This document shows positions 27,684 through 37,139 of a stretch of DNA of 64,000 nt, in pieces (the stretch's first letter is position 1; every line of letters begins with the position of its first letter). The stretch spans positions 1-64,000 of the forward strand of contig NZ_JAPMUA010000004.1 in assembly GCF_029603155.1 (NCBI RefSeq), written 5' to 3'. Origin of the DNA: Galbibacter pacificus. Its GTDB lineage: Bacteria > Bacteroidota > Bacteroidia > Flavobacteriales > Flavobacteriaceae. The notes beneath the pieces were generated by a model that saw only the letters and a program-made list of their open reading frames with translations, had not been told where the DNA came from and ran no database searches. The position numbers and the translations under genes were made by a program.

Positions 27684-29129
27684 ATGCTGGCAAAAACCAA
27701 TTGTAATACAGCCACGCTCTCCCCATATTCCAATCCTTTGGGCGAAAAGGATGTCTTACATTTATACAGAAGGGCCGGTTTTGGACTTTCATACAACAAC
27801 ATACAAAACCAAACAGGAAAATCGGCAGCGCAATTGGCTACCGAAATTGTTACCGAAGCCATTAACTTGGCCACTACCGATGCCCCAGAATGGGCAACAT
27901 GGGACAATACCTTTTACCCTGAGGAAGACGGGGAAATTAAACGAGGCCATATTAACGAGTGGAAAAACACCTATGTTAATCAGTTAAGGGGCAATAACCT
28001 TAGGGACCGTCTAAGTTTTTTCTGGCACAACCATTTTGTTACCGAACTTAAAGAGTACAATTGCCCGTCGTACTTATATGGATATTTTAATTTATTACAG
28101 CTGCATGCGGTAGGAAACTTTAAAACATTTGTTCATGATATCGGTATTGACTACGCCATGCTTACTTATTTAAATGGCGACCGAAGCGGTAAGGGTAACC
28201 CCAACGAAAACTATGCCCGTGAACTCTACGAGCTCTTTACCATGGGTGAAGGAATTGGTTATACCGAAGAAGATATAAAGGAAACGGCCCGAGCCTTAAC
28301 GGGCTATACCAATCGTAACGAAGGCTGTGGAGAAATAATATTTAACCCCGATGCTTTTGACGATACTACCAAAACCATCTTTGGGCAAACCGGATCTTGG
28401 GTATATAGCGATATTATAGACATCCTTTTTGAGCAGCGCCCCAATGAAGTTGCCAATTTTATCTGCGGAAAGCTGTACGAGTTCTTTGTAAATCCTCTAC
28501 AAATACCCGAAATAACCCAAGAGTTGGCCAATACCTTTATTGACAACGATTTTGAATTGGCTCCGGTACTCATACAACTTTTCTCCAGCGAGCATTTTTT
28601 TGATGAAGAAGCCCGCGGTGTCATCATTAAAAGTCATTATGATGTTTTCCTGAATTTTGTAAATGAAAGCGGATTTTCCATCAACGACGATCTATTGATG
28701 AGCGGAGTTAATATTTGTGGGATGATAGGCCAGGAAATATTCAATCCTGTTGATGTAGCGGGATGGCAGCGTGACCGCGATTGGATTGGTCCAAATACCA
28801 TGATTGGAAGGTGGAAAATGTTGGAGTTTTACTTAAACGATGTTTTCGGTATGGACGAAGAACAGTTTGCAAATTTTGCCATGGACATTGCCGGCGGCCC
28901 CGGAAATACAGATCCCGAAGATATTACCCGACAAATTGTAGATTGGTTTTTGCCATTGGGACTGCATACCCCGGAAGATTACAATATTTGCATCGATGTT
29001 TTTAAGAGCAATGTCCCTCAAAATTATTACGATGAAGGAAATTGGAACTTATTAAGCTCTTATGCTTCTACGCAGGTCTTTCAACTTTTACAGCACCTCA
29101 TCAAACAACCAGAATTTCAACTTAAATAA
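27684..29129 (+). CDS. DUF1800 family protein
   Basis: 481 aa, no obvious signal peptide. DUF1800 features: DVLHLYRRAGFG near the N-terminus, LRDRLSFFWHNHFVTEL, NPNENYARELYELFTMG, YTEEDIKETARALTGY and the DVAGWQRDRDWIGPNT block. The function of this family is unknown. It is nearly always encoded next to a DUF1501 protein, as here with 7 bp between the genes. The 220 bp upstream, beyond the yraN remnant, hold no gene. Confidence 0.9.
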   Translation: MLAKTNCNTATLSPYSNPLGEKDVLHLYRRAGFGLSYNNIQNQTGKSAAQLATEIVTEAINLATTDAPEWATWDNTFYPEEDGEIKRGHINEWKNTYVNQLRGNNLRDRLSFFWHNHFVTELKEYNCPSYLYGYFNLLQLHAVGNFKTFVHDIGIDYAMLTYLNGDRSGKGNPNENYARELYELFTMGEGIGYTEEDIKETARALTGYTNRNEGCGEIIFNPDAFDDTTKTIFGQTGSWVYSDIIDILFEQRPNEVANFICGKLYEFFVNPLQIPEITQELANTFIDNDFELAPVLIQLFSSEHFFDEEARGVIIKSHYDVFLNFVNESGFSINDDLLMSGVNICGMIGQEIFNPVDVAGWQRDRDWIGPNTMIGRWKMLEFYLNDVFGMDEEQFANFAMDIAGGPGNTDPEDITRQIVDWFLPLGLHTPEDYNICIDVFKSNVPQNYYDEGNWNLLSSYASTQVFQLLQHLIKQPEFQLK

Positions 29130-29136
29130 CCAAGCT

Positions 29137-30813
29137 ATGTGCAATCATCACTATACTCCTTTCAACAATAAAGCAAAACATGACGAAGAGCACGAAAAAT
29201 GGTCACGTCGGTCTTTTTTGCAGGCACTAGGTTTGGCCGGCTCTGGATCGATGCTATTAGGGGGCAATATTTTATCGGCCTCCTCTCCGTCTCCTTTAAC
29301 CGCAGCTCTGGCTGCATCAGAAAACGATAATATTCTTATCCTGATTAGGCTCAACGGTGGAAATGACGGATTAAACACTATTGTTCCGGTATACGATTTT
29401 GACACCTATGCAAATTACAGGCCTAAAATCCACATTCCCTTTAACAATCTAACCCGCCTCAACGACGATTTTTATATTCCAAAATACATGGATTCACTAC
29501 AAACGTTATGGGGCAACGGCGGAATGAAGGTAATTCACGGCGTGGGCTACGAAAACCATAACATGTCGCATTTCAGTTCTTCGGATATTTTTGCTTCAAC
29601 AGATTTGGAAAACCATACAAATACGGGGTGGATGGGCCGCTATTTCGATAATCATGAAGATTTTTCCAATTATCTGTTAAACCCTCCAACAGATCCGGCG
29701 GCCATTCAAGTAGGGAATATCGGAAACCTAATTTTTCAAGGCGAAGATGTAAACTACGCCTTTACCATAAACAACGTTACAGAACTGGAAAGAATTGCAG
29801 AGGAAGGTGTTGTGCACAGCCTTCACGACCTTATTCCAGAATGTACTTACGAAGAACAGCTATATTTTTTAAGGGGCACCGCCAACACCACTTATGAATA
29901 TTCCGGTATAATTTCCGATGCTTTTAAAGCGGCATCCAATTCGGTTGAATATCCCGAAGGTTCACTTGCCCGACAATTGGCAACTGTAGCCAGATTGATT
30001 AAAGGCGGGCTAGGCACAAAAATATACATGGTAAGCCTAAGTGGCTTTGATACGCATTCTGCACAACCGGAACGCCATCAAAAATTAATGACAGAAATTG
30101 CAAATTCGGCAGACAGTTTTTTTAAAGATCTGGAAGCAGGCGGACACCACAAAAGAGTGCTTACCATGACTTTTTCAGAATTCGGAAGAAGGGTTTACGA
30201 AAACGGATCGTTTGGCACCGACCACGGTACAGCCGCGCCCATGCTACTTTTTGGACCTGGAATGGAAAGTCAGGGCTTTATTGGGGAGCATCCCGATTTA
30301 AACAATTTAATTAGAGGCGGGAACTTGCAAAATTCCATTGATTTTAGAGATGTTTATGCCTCCATTATGGCCGAGTGGCTTTGTATTGATGCTACTTTGG
30401 TAAGCGCCGCATTAAACGGACGGGCCTCTACCCTGCTCGGGATGGGAATGCCATGTTCTAACGAAGACAACACCGTTATAGAAGGCGAACCGCCAATTGC
30501 AGATGGCGGTAACGAACCCGAAGTTGAAGAGCCCATTGAAGAAGAAATAACAAATTTTGACCATTTCCCTTCTTATGGTGATGGCAAAAATGTATTTATA
30601 AACTATTCTGTACCAAATGCATCACACGTGGTCATTAAGCTTTACAATATCCTTGGGCAAGATTTGGGCACCCTTAAAAACGAAATGTCGCTAGAAGGTA
30701 AATTTAAGGTCAATATTAAAGAAAATACCAATAACAGACTGAGTCGCGGGCAGTATATTTACAGCATTTCATACAACGGAAAAATCTATAGCAAATCAGT
30801 AATTTTGAGCTAA
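29137..30813 (+). CDS. DUF1501 protein with Tat signal and T9SS sorting domain
   Basis: 558 aa from the ATG at 29137, 8 bases after the DUF1800 stop; a longer in-frame start would overlap that gene. WSRRSFLQALGLAGSG (~25-40) is a twin-arginine signal. DUF1501 is of the alkaline-phosphatase/sulfatase-like superfamily: ILIRLNGGNDGLNTIVP, YENHNMSHFSSSDIFA, GFDTHSAQPERH, FSEFGRRVYENGSFGTDHG with presumed metal ligands. The last ~80 residues (FINYSVPNASHVVIKLYNIL ... YSKSVILS) are a type A T9SS sorting domain. The combination implies folded export by Tat and then T9SS secretion (inference). Confidence 0.9.
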   Translation: MCNHHYTPFNNKAKHDEEHEKWSRRSFLQALGLAGSGSMLLGGNILSASSPSPLTAALAASENDNILILIRLNGGNDGLNTIVPVYDFDTYANYRPKIHIPFNNLTRLNDDFYIPKYMDSLQTLWGNGGMKVIHGVGYENHNMSHFSSSDIFASTDLENHTNTGWMGRYFDNHEDFSNYLLNPPTDPAAIQVGNIGNLIFQGEDVNYAFTINNVTELERIAEEGVVHSLHDLIPECTYEEQLYFLRGTANTTYEYSGIISDAFKAASNSVEYPEGSLARQLATVARLIKGGLGTKIYMVSLSGFDTHSAQPERHQKLMTEIANSADSFFKDLEAGGHHKRVLTMTFSEFGRRVYENGSFGTDHGTAAPMLLFGPGMESQGFIGEHPDLNNLIRGGNLQNSIDFRDVYASIMAEWLCIDATLVSAALNGRASTLLGMGMPCSNEDNTVIEGEPPIADGGNEPEVEEPIEEEITNFDHFPSYGDGKNVFINYSVPNASHVVIKLYNILGQDLGTLKNEMSLEGKFKVNIKENTNNRLSRGQYIYSISYNGKIYSKSVILS

Positions 30814-30870
30814 CGTCCGGGACTGTTTAAAACCTTGTGATATTTAGCTTTAAACTCTGTTGAAATTGAT

Positions 30871-30878
30871 TATTTTTG
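30871..30878 (+). promoter_or_regulatory. -7 element for metG
   Basis: TATTTTTG matches TANNTTTG exactly and lies 19 bases upstream of the ATG. The -33 element is weak. Confidence 0.45.
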
Positions 30879-30896
30879 TGACTTGAATAAATTTTG

Positions 30897-32996
30897 ATGA
30901 TGTCACAGAAATACAACGATACACCCCAAAACAAAAATAGATTTACCATTACGGCGGCCCTACCATATACAAATGGGCCTATACATATTGGACATTTAGC
31001 AGGCGTATATGTTCCGGCAGATATTTATGCCCGATATTTAAGATTAAAAGGAAAAGATGTAGCCTTTATCTGCGGAAGCGACGAGCATGGCGTTGCTATT
31101 CCCATGAAAGCAAAAAAAGAAGGTGTCTCGCCTCAGGAAATAATAGACAAATATCACGGAATTATAAAAAAATCGTTTGAGGATTTTGGAATCTCCTTTG
31201 ATAATTATTCCCGTACTTCTGCTAAAATTCATCATAAAACAGCCTCCGACTTCTTTAAGAAAATGTATGAAGAAGATAAATTTATTGAAGAAGTTACCGA
31301 ACAGTTATACGATGAAGAAGCCCAACAATTTCTTGCCGACCGCTTTGTAACCGGAACTTGCCCTAAATGTGGGCACGATAGCGCTTATGGTGATCAATGT
31401 GAAAATTGCGGAAGCTCCTTAAACGCAACAGATCTTATAAATCCAAAATCTACCATTACAGGTTCTGTTCCTATTTTAAAAGAAACAAAACATTGGTTTT
31501 TGCCACTCGATAAATACGACGGATTTTTACGCGAATGGATTATTAAAGGGCATAAAAGCGATTGGAAACCCAACGTGTATGGCCAGGTAAAAAGCTGGAT
31601 AGACGAAGGCTTAAAACCCCGCGCCGTAACAAGAGATCTAGATTGGGGCATCCCGGTGCCGGTAAAAGGTGGCGAAGGAAAAGTATTGTACGTTTGGTTC
31701 GACGCCCCGATTGGCTATATCTCTTCCACAAAAGAATGGGCAAAAAGAGAAGGAAAAGACTGGGAACCTTATTGGAAAGATTCACGTTTAATCCATTTTA
31801 TCGGAAAAGACAATATTGTTTTTCATTGCATTATATTTCCTTCCATGTTACAAGCGCACGGAGATTATATTTTACCGGAGAATGTTCCCGCTAACGAATT
31901 TTTAAATTTGGAAGGCAACAAGCTTTCAACTTCTAAAAACTGGGCCGTTTGGCTGCATGAATATTTAGAGGATTTTCCTGAAAAACAGGATGCTTTAAGA
32001 TATACACTTACCGCCAATGCCCCCGAAACCAAGGACAACGATTTTACTTGGAAAGACTTTCAATCCCGCAATAATAACGAGTTGGTGGCCATTTTTGGCA
32101 ACTTCATCAACCGTGTCGTGGTTTTAACCCATAAATATTACAATGGAGAAATTCCCAAGCCAGCTGCTTTTTCTGAAATTGACAAACAAACCCTTTCAGA
32201 ACTAAAAAAATACCCCCGTATTTTATCGGCTTCCATAGAAAAATACCGTTTCAGGGAAGCCTCGCAAGAATTGATGAACCTTGCCAGGCTCGGCAATAAA
32301 TACCTGGCCGATGAAGAACCATGGAAGGTAATAAAACAAGACGAAGAACGGGTTAAAACCGTTATGTACATTGCCTTGCAAATAGCTTCTACATTGGCTG
32401 TTTTAAGCGAGCCTTTCTTACCGTTTACTTCAGAAAAACTAAAAGATATCCTTGCTTTTAATACATTGGACAAGGCTCCGTTATGGAACGATATTGCCGA
32501 AGAAAATATTTTATTGCCGGCGGCACATACCATTAACAAAGCCGAATTGTTATTCACTAAAATAGAAGACGGGGAAATACAGAAACAATTAGACAAATTG
32601 GAAGCTACCAAAAAAGAGAACAAAGCCGCAAACGAAGCAAATACACCTAAAACAGAGCCACAAAAGGAAACCATTACTTACGACGATTTTGTAAAGCTCG
32701 ACATCCGTACAGGAACCATTTTGGAAGCCGAAAAAATGCCAAAAGCCGATAAATTGCTGGTGCTAAAAGTCGATACCGGAATTGATACGAGAACTATTGT
32801 TTCCGGTATTGCAAAAGATTTTAAAGCACAAGACATTGTTGGTAAGAGAGTAACTGTTTTGGTAAACCTTGCGCCTAGAAAACTACGTGGCGTTATGAGC
32901 GAGGGAATGATATTGATGACCGAAAACAACGACGGAAAAATTGTATTTATCAACCCAGACGAAGACCAAGTAGGCAATGGAAAATTAATCAGCTAA
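30897..32996 (+). CDS. metG: Methionyl-tRNA synthetase
   Basis: Charges tRNA-Met; class I synthetase, 699 aa. GPIHIGHLAGVY carries the HIGH motif, CPKCGHD...CENCG the zinc knuckle, and GNKLSTSKNW the KMSKS variant. An anticodon-binding helical domain and a C-terminal EMAP/tRNA-binding OB fold follow (FVKLDIRTGTILEAEKMPKA; VNLAPRKLRGVMSEGM). Starts with ATG at 30897 (ATGATG pair); TTG at 30894 is less likely. Confidence 0.97.
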   Translation: MMSQKYNDTPQNKNRFTITAALPYTNGPIHIGHLAGVYVPADIYARYLRLKGKDVAFICGSDEHGVAIPMKAKKEGVSPQEIIDKYHGIIKKSFEDFGISFDNYSRTSAKIHHKTASDFFKKMYEEDKFIEEVTEQLYDEEAQQFLADRFVTGTCPKCGHDSAYGDQCENCGSSLNATDLINPKSTITGSVPILKETKHWFLPLDKYDGFLREWIIKGHKSDWKPNVYGQVKSWIDEGLKPRAVTRDLDWGIPVPVKGGEGKVLYVWFDAPIGYISSTKEWAKREGKDWEPYWKDSRLIHFIGKDNIVFHCIIFPSMLQAHGDYILPENVPANEFLNLEGNKLSTSKNWAVWLHEYLEDFPEKQDALRYTLTANAPETKDNDFTWKDFQSRNNNELVAIFGNFINRVVVLTHKYYNGEIPKPAAFSEIDKQTLSELKKYPRILSASIEKYRFREASQELMNLARLGNKYLADEEPWKVIKQDEERVKTVMYIALQIASTLAVLSEPFLPFTSEKLKDILAFNTLDKAPLWNDIAEENILLPAAHTINKAELLFTKIEDGEIQKQLDKLEATKKENKAANEANTPKTEPQKETITYDDFVKLDIRTGTILEAEKMPKADKLLVLKVDTGIDTRTIVSGIAKDFKAQDIVGKRVTVLVNLAPRKLRGVMSEGMILMTENNDGKIVFINPDEDQVGNGKLIS

Positions 32997-33018
32997 ATCA
33001 AAACGGTTTAAAACAATC

Positions 33019-35142
33019 ATGCAAACACTCATTGAATACATCGGTGTTAAAACTTCAGTCTCAAAAAAGAGCATTGAAAATACCATTGCACTTCTTGAAC
33101 AGGATTGTACTATTCCCTTTATTTCTAGGTATAGAAAAGAAGTCACTGGAAATTTAGACGAAGTACAAATTGGTGAAATTGATAGTTTTAAAAAAGAATT
33201 TGAAACTCTTCAAAAGCGAAAAGAATCCATTTTGAAATCGCTTGAAGAACAAGAAGTACTTACAAACGAGCTTCAACAAAAAATTGAAGCAACCGTCAAT
33301 TTGGTAGATTTGGAAGATTTGTACCTCCCGTACAAGAAAACCCGAAAGACCAAGACAGATACAGCACGGGAAAACGGCCTGGAACCGCTTGCAAAAATAA
33401 TCATGGCCCAAAATGCCAATGATTTGGAGTTTGTTGCTTCAAAATACATCAATAGTACCATTTCTTCAGAAGAAGAAGCTTTGGAAGGTGCCCGGCATAT
33501 TATTGCCGAATGGGTTAATGAACGGATTGATATTAGAAATTTGTTAAGAAACCAATACGAACGGTATGCCGAAATCTCTACCAAAATTGTAAAAACAAAA
33601 AAGGAAGAAGAAGCTCAAAAATTCAGGGATTATTTTGATTGGTCAGAATCGTTAAAAAGATGCCCATCGCACAGGTTGTTGGCGATTTTAAGGGCTGAAA
33701 ACGAAGGCTTTATCAAAACAAAAGTCACCATTAATGAAGACAGGGCACTGGATATGATAGCGAATCGTGTTATTAAATCCAACAACGAATGCGCAACCCA
33801 AATAGAATTGGCCGTAAAAGATGCGTTTAAAAGGTTGTTGGCCCCTGCCCTATCAAATGAAGCATTGGGCAATGCAAAAGAAAAGGCAGACGACACGGCC
33901 ATAACCGTTTTTGAAAAAAACCTGCAACAATTATTGTTATGTCCGCCGCTTGGCGAAAAAACAATTCTTGCCATAGACCCCGGTTTTAGGACCGGTTGTA
34001 AAATTGTTTGCCTCGATAAACAAGGCTCACTGCTTCATAACGAAACCATTTACCCACACGAACCAAGAAAAGAAGCCACACAAGCCATTAAAAAAATAAA
34101 CACCTTGGTAAACGCCTATAAAATTGAGGCCATTGCCATTGGTAACGGAACCGCATCCAGAGAAACCGAGAATTTAATAAAACGCATCCGTTTTGATAGC
34201 GATGTACAGGTTTTTGTGGTTAGCGAAGCGGGTGCCTCTATTTATTCGGCTTCCAAAATTGCCCGGGAAGAATTTCCAAATTACGATGTTACCGTAAGGG
34301 GCTCGGTCTCCATTGGGAGAAGGTTGGCCGATCCTTTGGCCGAGCTCGTTAAAATAGAACCAAAATCTATTGGCGTGGGCCAGTACCAACACGATGTGGA
34401 CCAGACCAAACTTAAAAATAAGCTCGACCGTGTTGTGGAAAGTTGTGTAAACAAAATTGGCGTAAACATAAATACGGCCAGTAAACCGCTTATGAGCTAT
34501 GTATCGGGAATTGGTGAGAAACTGGCAGAAAATATAGTTTTATATCGTGAAGAACACGGTCCGTTTACATCAAGGGAAGAAATCAAGAATGTTGCCCGTT
34601 TAGGAAACAAGGCTTTTGAGCAAAGTGCCGGGTTTCTTCGCATAAAAAATGCCGACAACCCTTTAGACGATTCTTCCGTACACCCCGAAAGCTATCAAAT
34701 TGTAGAAAAAATGGCAACAGACATGAAAATTGCCGTAAACGAACTGATAGGAAACAAACCGCTGATTAAAAAAATTGACCTCCGTATATATTGCACCGCC
34801 CAAGTTGGCCTGCCAACGCTTAAAGACATTCTTAAAGAACTGGAAAAACCCGGCGTGGACCCAAGAGAAAAGGCAAAAATGTTTGAATTTGACCCCAATA
34901 TTAAAACCATAAACGATGTAAGATCCGGCCTAATCCTTCCGGGGATTGTAAACAACATCACCAATTTTGGCTGTTTTGTGGATATTGGCATAAAAGAAAG
35001 TGGTTTGGTGCATATTTCAAACCTCACCAATGCTTATGTTACCGATGTTAACGAAGTGGTAACGCTCCAACAACATGTACAGGTAAAAGTATTGGGAGTT
35101 GACATGCAACGTAAACGTATTCAGCTTTCCATGAATTTTTAA
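33019..35142 (+). CDS. tex: Tex-family S1 RNA-binding transcription accessory protein
   Basis: 707 aa, 22 bp after metG. Order: Tex N-terminal helical domain, YqgF/RNase H-like domain (ILAIDPGFRTGCKIVCLDKQ), helix-hairpin-helix region (SGIGEKLAENIVLYREEHGP), and C-terminal S1 domain (GIVNNITNFGCFVDIGIKES ... RKRIQLSMNF). Tex proteins bind nucleic acids and influence transcription; the precise role is unsettled. Intact. Confidence 0.95.
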   Translation: MQTLIEYIGVKTSVSKKSIENTIALLEQDCTIPFISRYRKEVTGNLDEVQIGEIDSFKKEFETLQKRKESILKSLEEQEVLTNELQQKIEATVNLVDLEDLYLPYKKTRKTKTDTARENGLEPLAKIIMAQNANDLEFVASKYINSTISSEEEALEGARHIIAEWVNERIDIRNLLRNQYERYAEISTKIVKTKKEEEAQKFRDYFDWSESLKRCPSHRLLAILRAENEGFIKTKVTINEDRALDMIANRVIKSNNECATQIELAVKDAFKRLLAPALSNEALGNAKEKADDTAITVFEKNLQQLLLCPPLGEKTILAIDPGFRTGCKIVCLDKQGSLLHNETIYPHEPRKEATQAIKKINTLVNAYKIEAIAIGNGTASRETENLIKRIRFDSDVQVFVVSEAGASIYSASKIAREEFPNYDVTVRGSVSIGRRLADPLAELVKIEPKSIGVGQYQHDVDQTKLKNKLDRVVESCVNKIGVNINTASKPLMSYVSGIGEKLAENIVLYREEHGPFTSREEIKNVARLGNKAFEQSAGFLRIKNADNPLDDSSVHPESYQIVEKMATDMKIAVNELIGNKPLIKKIDLRIYCTAQVGLPTLKDILKELEKPGVDPREKAKMFEFDPNIKTINDVRSGLILPGIVNNITNFGCFVDIGIKESGLVHISNLTNAYVTDVNEVVTLQQHVQVKVLGVDMQRKRIQLSMNF

Positions 35143-35225
35143 GTCTAAAAAAGGTATCTTTGAAGGTGATGTAAACCCAGTTTTGGATGGTGAGGGAGTT
35201 GGTTGTAAATATATTGAAAGAAGTA

Positions 35226-35355
35226 TTTAAATTTGTGCAAAACAAGACTTAAAAGAAAGAAAATATTTCAGAACATAAAAAGAGCTAAACAACATTCTGA
35301 CCCAAAATTCCTTAAAAAACTGACTAATGATATTTGGGAGTTGGCAACCATTTAA
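35226..35355 (+). pseudogene. Remnant of a RelE/HigB-type toxin gene
   Basis: The frame KIFQNIKRAKQHSDPKFLKK followed by LTNDIWELAT matches the central segment of RelE/ParE-superfamily (Gp49/HigB-like) toxins, in which this helix pair is followed by FRTLY and the toxin core. Here it stops (TAA 35353) directly after WELATI, and no N-terminus or start codon is visible. A HigA-type antitoxin remnant lies 1.5 kb downstream on the same strand. Both are short; identification rests on the characteristic KKL..DIWE motif. Confidence 0.6.
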
Positions 35356-35366
35356 AAGAGATACAC

Positions 35367-36179
35367 TTGAAAACTAAATACGCATCTAAAAAGACAAATT
35401 CTTTTGGTCATACCGTTCAGATTAATGATTTTGAGATGTACTACGAGGAATACGGAGATGGAAAACCATTAGTGCTCTTGCATGGATTTGGTGGTTGTTC
35501 ACAGAATTGGCATCCTTTTATATCTAAACTTTCAGAGAATTATCGTTTGATAGTCATAGATATGCGCGGACATGGATATTCAACAAATCCAGTGAATAAA
35601 TTCACTCATCAGGATTCTGCAAATGACGTGTTCTTTTTGCTTGACAAGTTAGGGATTGACAGTTTTTCTGCCATGGGAATGAGTTCCGGTGGTATGACTC
35701 TACTGCATATGGCAATAAACCAACCCAAGCGCATTGATTCAATGATATTAATTAGTGCAACTTCTTATTTCCCCGAACAAGCAAGAGCCATTATGCGCAG
35801 AGCTTCATTTGAAACCTTGCCACAGGAAGTACGAGAAATGTATCGAGAGTGTGCAAAACGTGGAGATGAACAAATACGTCAACTTATTGCTCAATTTAAC
35901 GCATTGGGAGAAAACTATGACGATATGAGTTTAACTGAACAAGATTTATCAGCCATTACTGCTCAAACGCTTATTGTACAAGGAGATTGTGATAACTTTT
36001 TCCCGATTGAAATTTCTGAAAGCATGAAACGTTTTATTCCGAATTCCGAATTATGGATTATTTCAGGTGGCGAACATGTACCAATTTATGACGCAAAGAT
36101 TCCGTTCACTTCAAAAGCACTTAAATTCCTTGGTGGAATAGATAACAAGACACAATCGGATAGATATTTGAAAAAATAA
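35367..36179 (+). CDS. Alpha/beta-fold hydrolase
   Basis: About 270 aa. Oxyanion block PLVLLHGFGGCSQNWHPF, nucleophile elbow GMSSGGM (Ser), acid QGDCDNFFP and a His in GGEHVPIY complete a triad; RLIVIDMRGHGYST is the standard HGH-type strand. Open frame extends back to TTG 35334, but that part overlaps the toxin remnant. I use the TTG at 35367; ATG 35436 is an alternative that would lose the first strand. Relatives usually carry a signal peptide, so the N-terminus may be truncated. Followed by an attC-like element. Substrate unknown. Confidence 0.8.
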   Translation: MKTKYASKKTNSFGHTVQINDFEMYYEEYGDGKPLVLLHGFGGCSQNWHPFISKLSENYRLIVIDMRGHGYSTNPVNKFTHQDSANDVFFLLDKLGIDSFSAMGMSSGGMTLLHMAINQPKRIDSMILISATSYFPEQARAIMRRASFETLPQEVREMYRECAKRGDEQIRQLIAQFNALGENYDDMSLTEQDLSAITAQTLIVQGDCDNFFPIEISESMKRFIPNSELWIISGGEHVPIYDAKIPFTSKALKFLGGIDNKTQSDRYLKK

Positions 36180-36195
36180 TGAATAAAAGAAAAAC

Positions 36196-36336
36196 AGTTG
36201 CCAACAATGCTATACAAACACATAGGCGAGATAGTAGTAAATTCATGGGCTGTAGACCGCATCAACTTCTCAACGGTTTGATAAGTTTGAAGCCCGAAAT
36301 CACCTACTTTGCATATACTAAACGTTGTAAGCAAGC
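36196..36336. repeat. attC-like imperfect palindromic element
   Basis: A 140-bp segment between the hydrolase stop and the GNAT start. Outer ends GTTGCCAACAATGC (36197) and AACGTTGTAAGCAAGC (36321) are imperfect inverted repeats. Inside, GGGCT (36247) pairs with AGCCC (36291), and ATCAA...TTGAT forms an inner stem. Such long imperfect palindromes between accessory genes resemble integron attC sites, but no exact RYYYAAC/GTTRRRY pair and no integrase is seen. TTGCCAACAAT recurs at 37129 just after the antitoxin remnant. Confidence 0.45.
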
Positions 36337-36377
36337 TGAAAAAAAATTATACCCAGAATCAAAATTGGAATCGGAAA

Positions 36378-36851
36378 ATGAATTTTACGGAAACAGTAAT
36401 CTTGAATGAGAAACAAAAACTTGAGGTAATTCAATTGTGGAACAACGAATACCCAAAAGAGTTAAGCCTCCGCAATTTAGTCGAATTCGACCAATATCTT
36501 GATAAACTTTCCGACAAAAACCACATATTGCTTTCCGATGAAAACGAAACTGTAAAAGGATGGCTAATTTATTTTATAAGGGATAATGAGCAGTGTTTTG
36601 CGATGCTCGTGGATTCTTCCCTGCAAGGACAAGGGTTAGGTTCCAGATTTTTAAATTTGGCAAAAGAACGAAATTCAGAATTGAACGGCTGGGTTATTGA
36701 CAATGACAACGAACCCAAACAAAATGGGGAAAACTATTCATCACCGATTGGATTTTATCGCAAGAACGGATTTGAAATACGAACAGATATTCAACTGAAA
36801 AAGAAAAATATCAACGGAATTAAAGTCATATGGAAATCAACTAAAAAGTAA
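36378..36851 (+). CDS. GNAT-family N-acetyltransferase
   Basis: 157 aa from the ATG at 36378; the longer frame runs into the attC-like element. Motif A is FAMLVDSSLQGQGLGSRFLN with acetyl-CoA pyrophosphate loop QGQGLG; motif B is seen in SPIGFYRKNGFEIR. The substrate cannot be told. Its placement between an attC-like element and an antitoxin remnant suggests mobile cassette cargo (inference). Confidence 0.85.
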   Translation: MNFTETVILNEKQKLEVIQLWNNEYPKELSLRNLVEFDQYLDKLSDKNHILLSDENETVKGWLIYFIRDNEQCFAMLVDSSLQGQGLGSRFLNLAKERNSELNGWVIDNDNEPKQNGENYSSPIGFYRKNGFEIRTDIQLKKKNINGIKVIWKSTKK

Positions 36852-36882
36852 GATGGAAAAATCATTTTAGATTTAGCGGTAA

Positions 36883-37122
36883 AAAGGAACAAATGAAAGA
36901 GGCGAATATGAATTTGAACTAAAACTTGAACTAATTGGAGATATGATTAAAACCGCTAGGAAAAAGAGAAAATTGACACAAGAACAATTGGGCGAATTAG
37001 TTGGAGTAAAAAAAGCTCAGATTTCAAGACTTGAAAATAGCACAGGAAATGTAACTTTTGAAACTGTGATGAAAACTTTCAATGCATTAGGAGCAAAATT
37101 GAACCTGACTTTACAAATATAA
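36883..37122 (+). pseudogene. XRE/HigA-type antitoxin, N-terminally broken
   Basis: The frame KGTNERGEYEFELKLELIGD followed by MIKTARKKRKLTQEQLGELV and KKAQISRLENSTGNV to a stop at 37122 is a HigA-like antitoxin with a complete helix-turn-helix (LTQEQLGELVGVKKAQISRL). A TAA precedes it at 36880; one extra A in the A5 run would join it to FRFSGKK upstream, so a 1-base deletion probably broke the N-terminus. ATG 36943 could still yield a 59-aa HTH protein. It follows the GNAT gene by 31 bp. Confidence 0.75.
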
Positions 37123-37128
37123 AAACGT

Positions 37129-37139
37129 TTGCCAACAAT
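37129..37139 (+). repeat. Second copy of the cassette-end motif
   Basis: TTGCCAACAAT is identical to 36198-36208 and, like that copy, follows a stop codon closely. The opposite half of the palindrome is not visible here. Confidence 0.35.
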
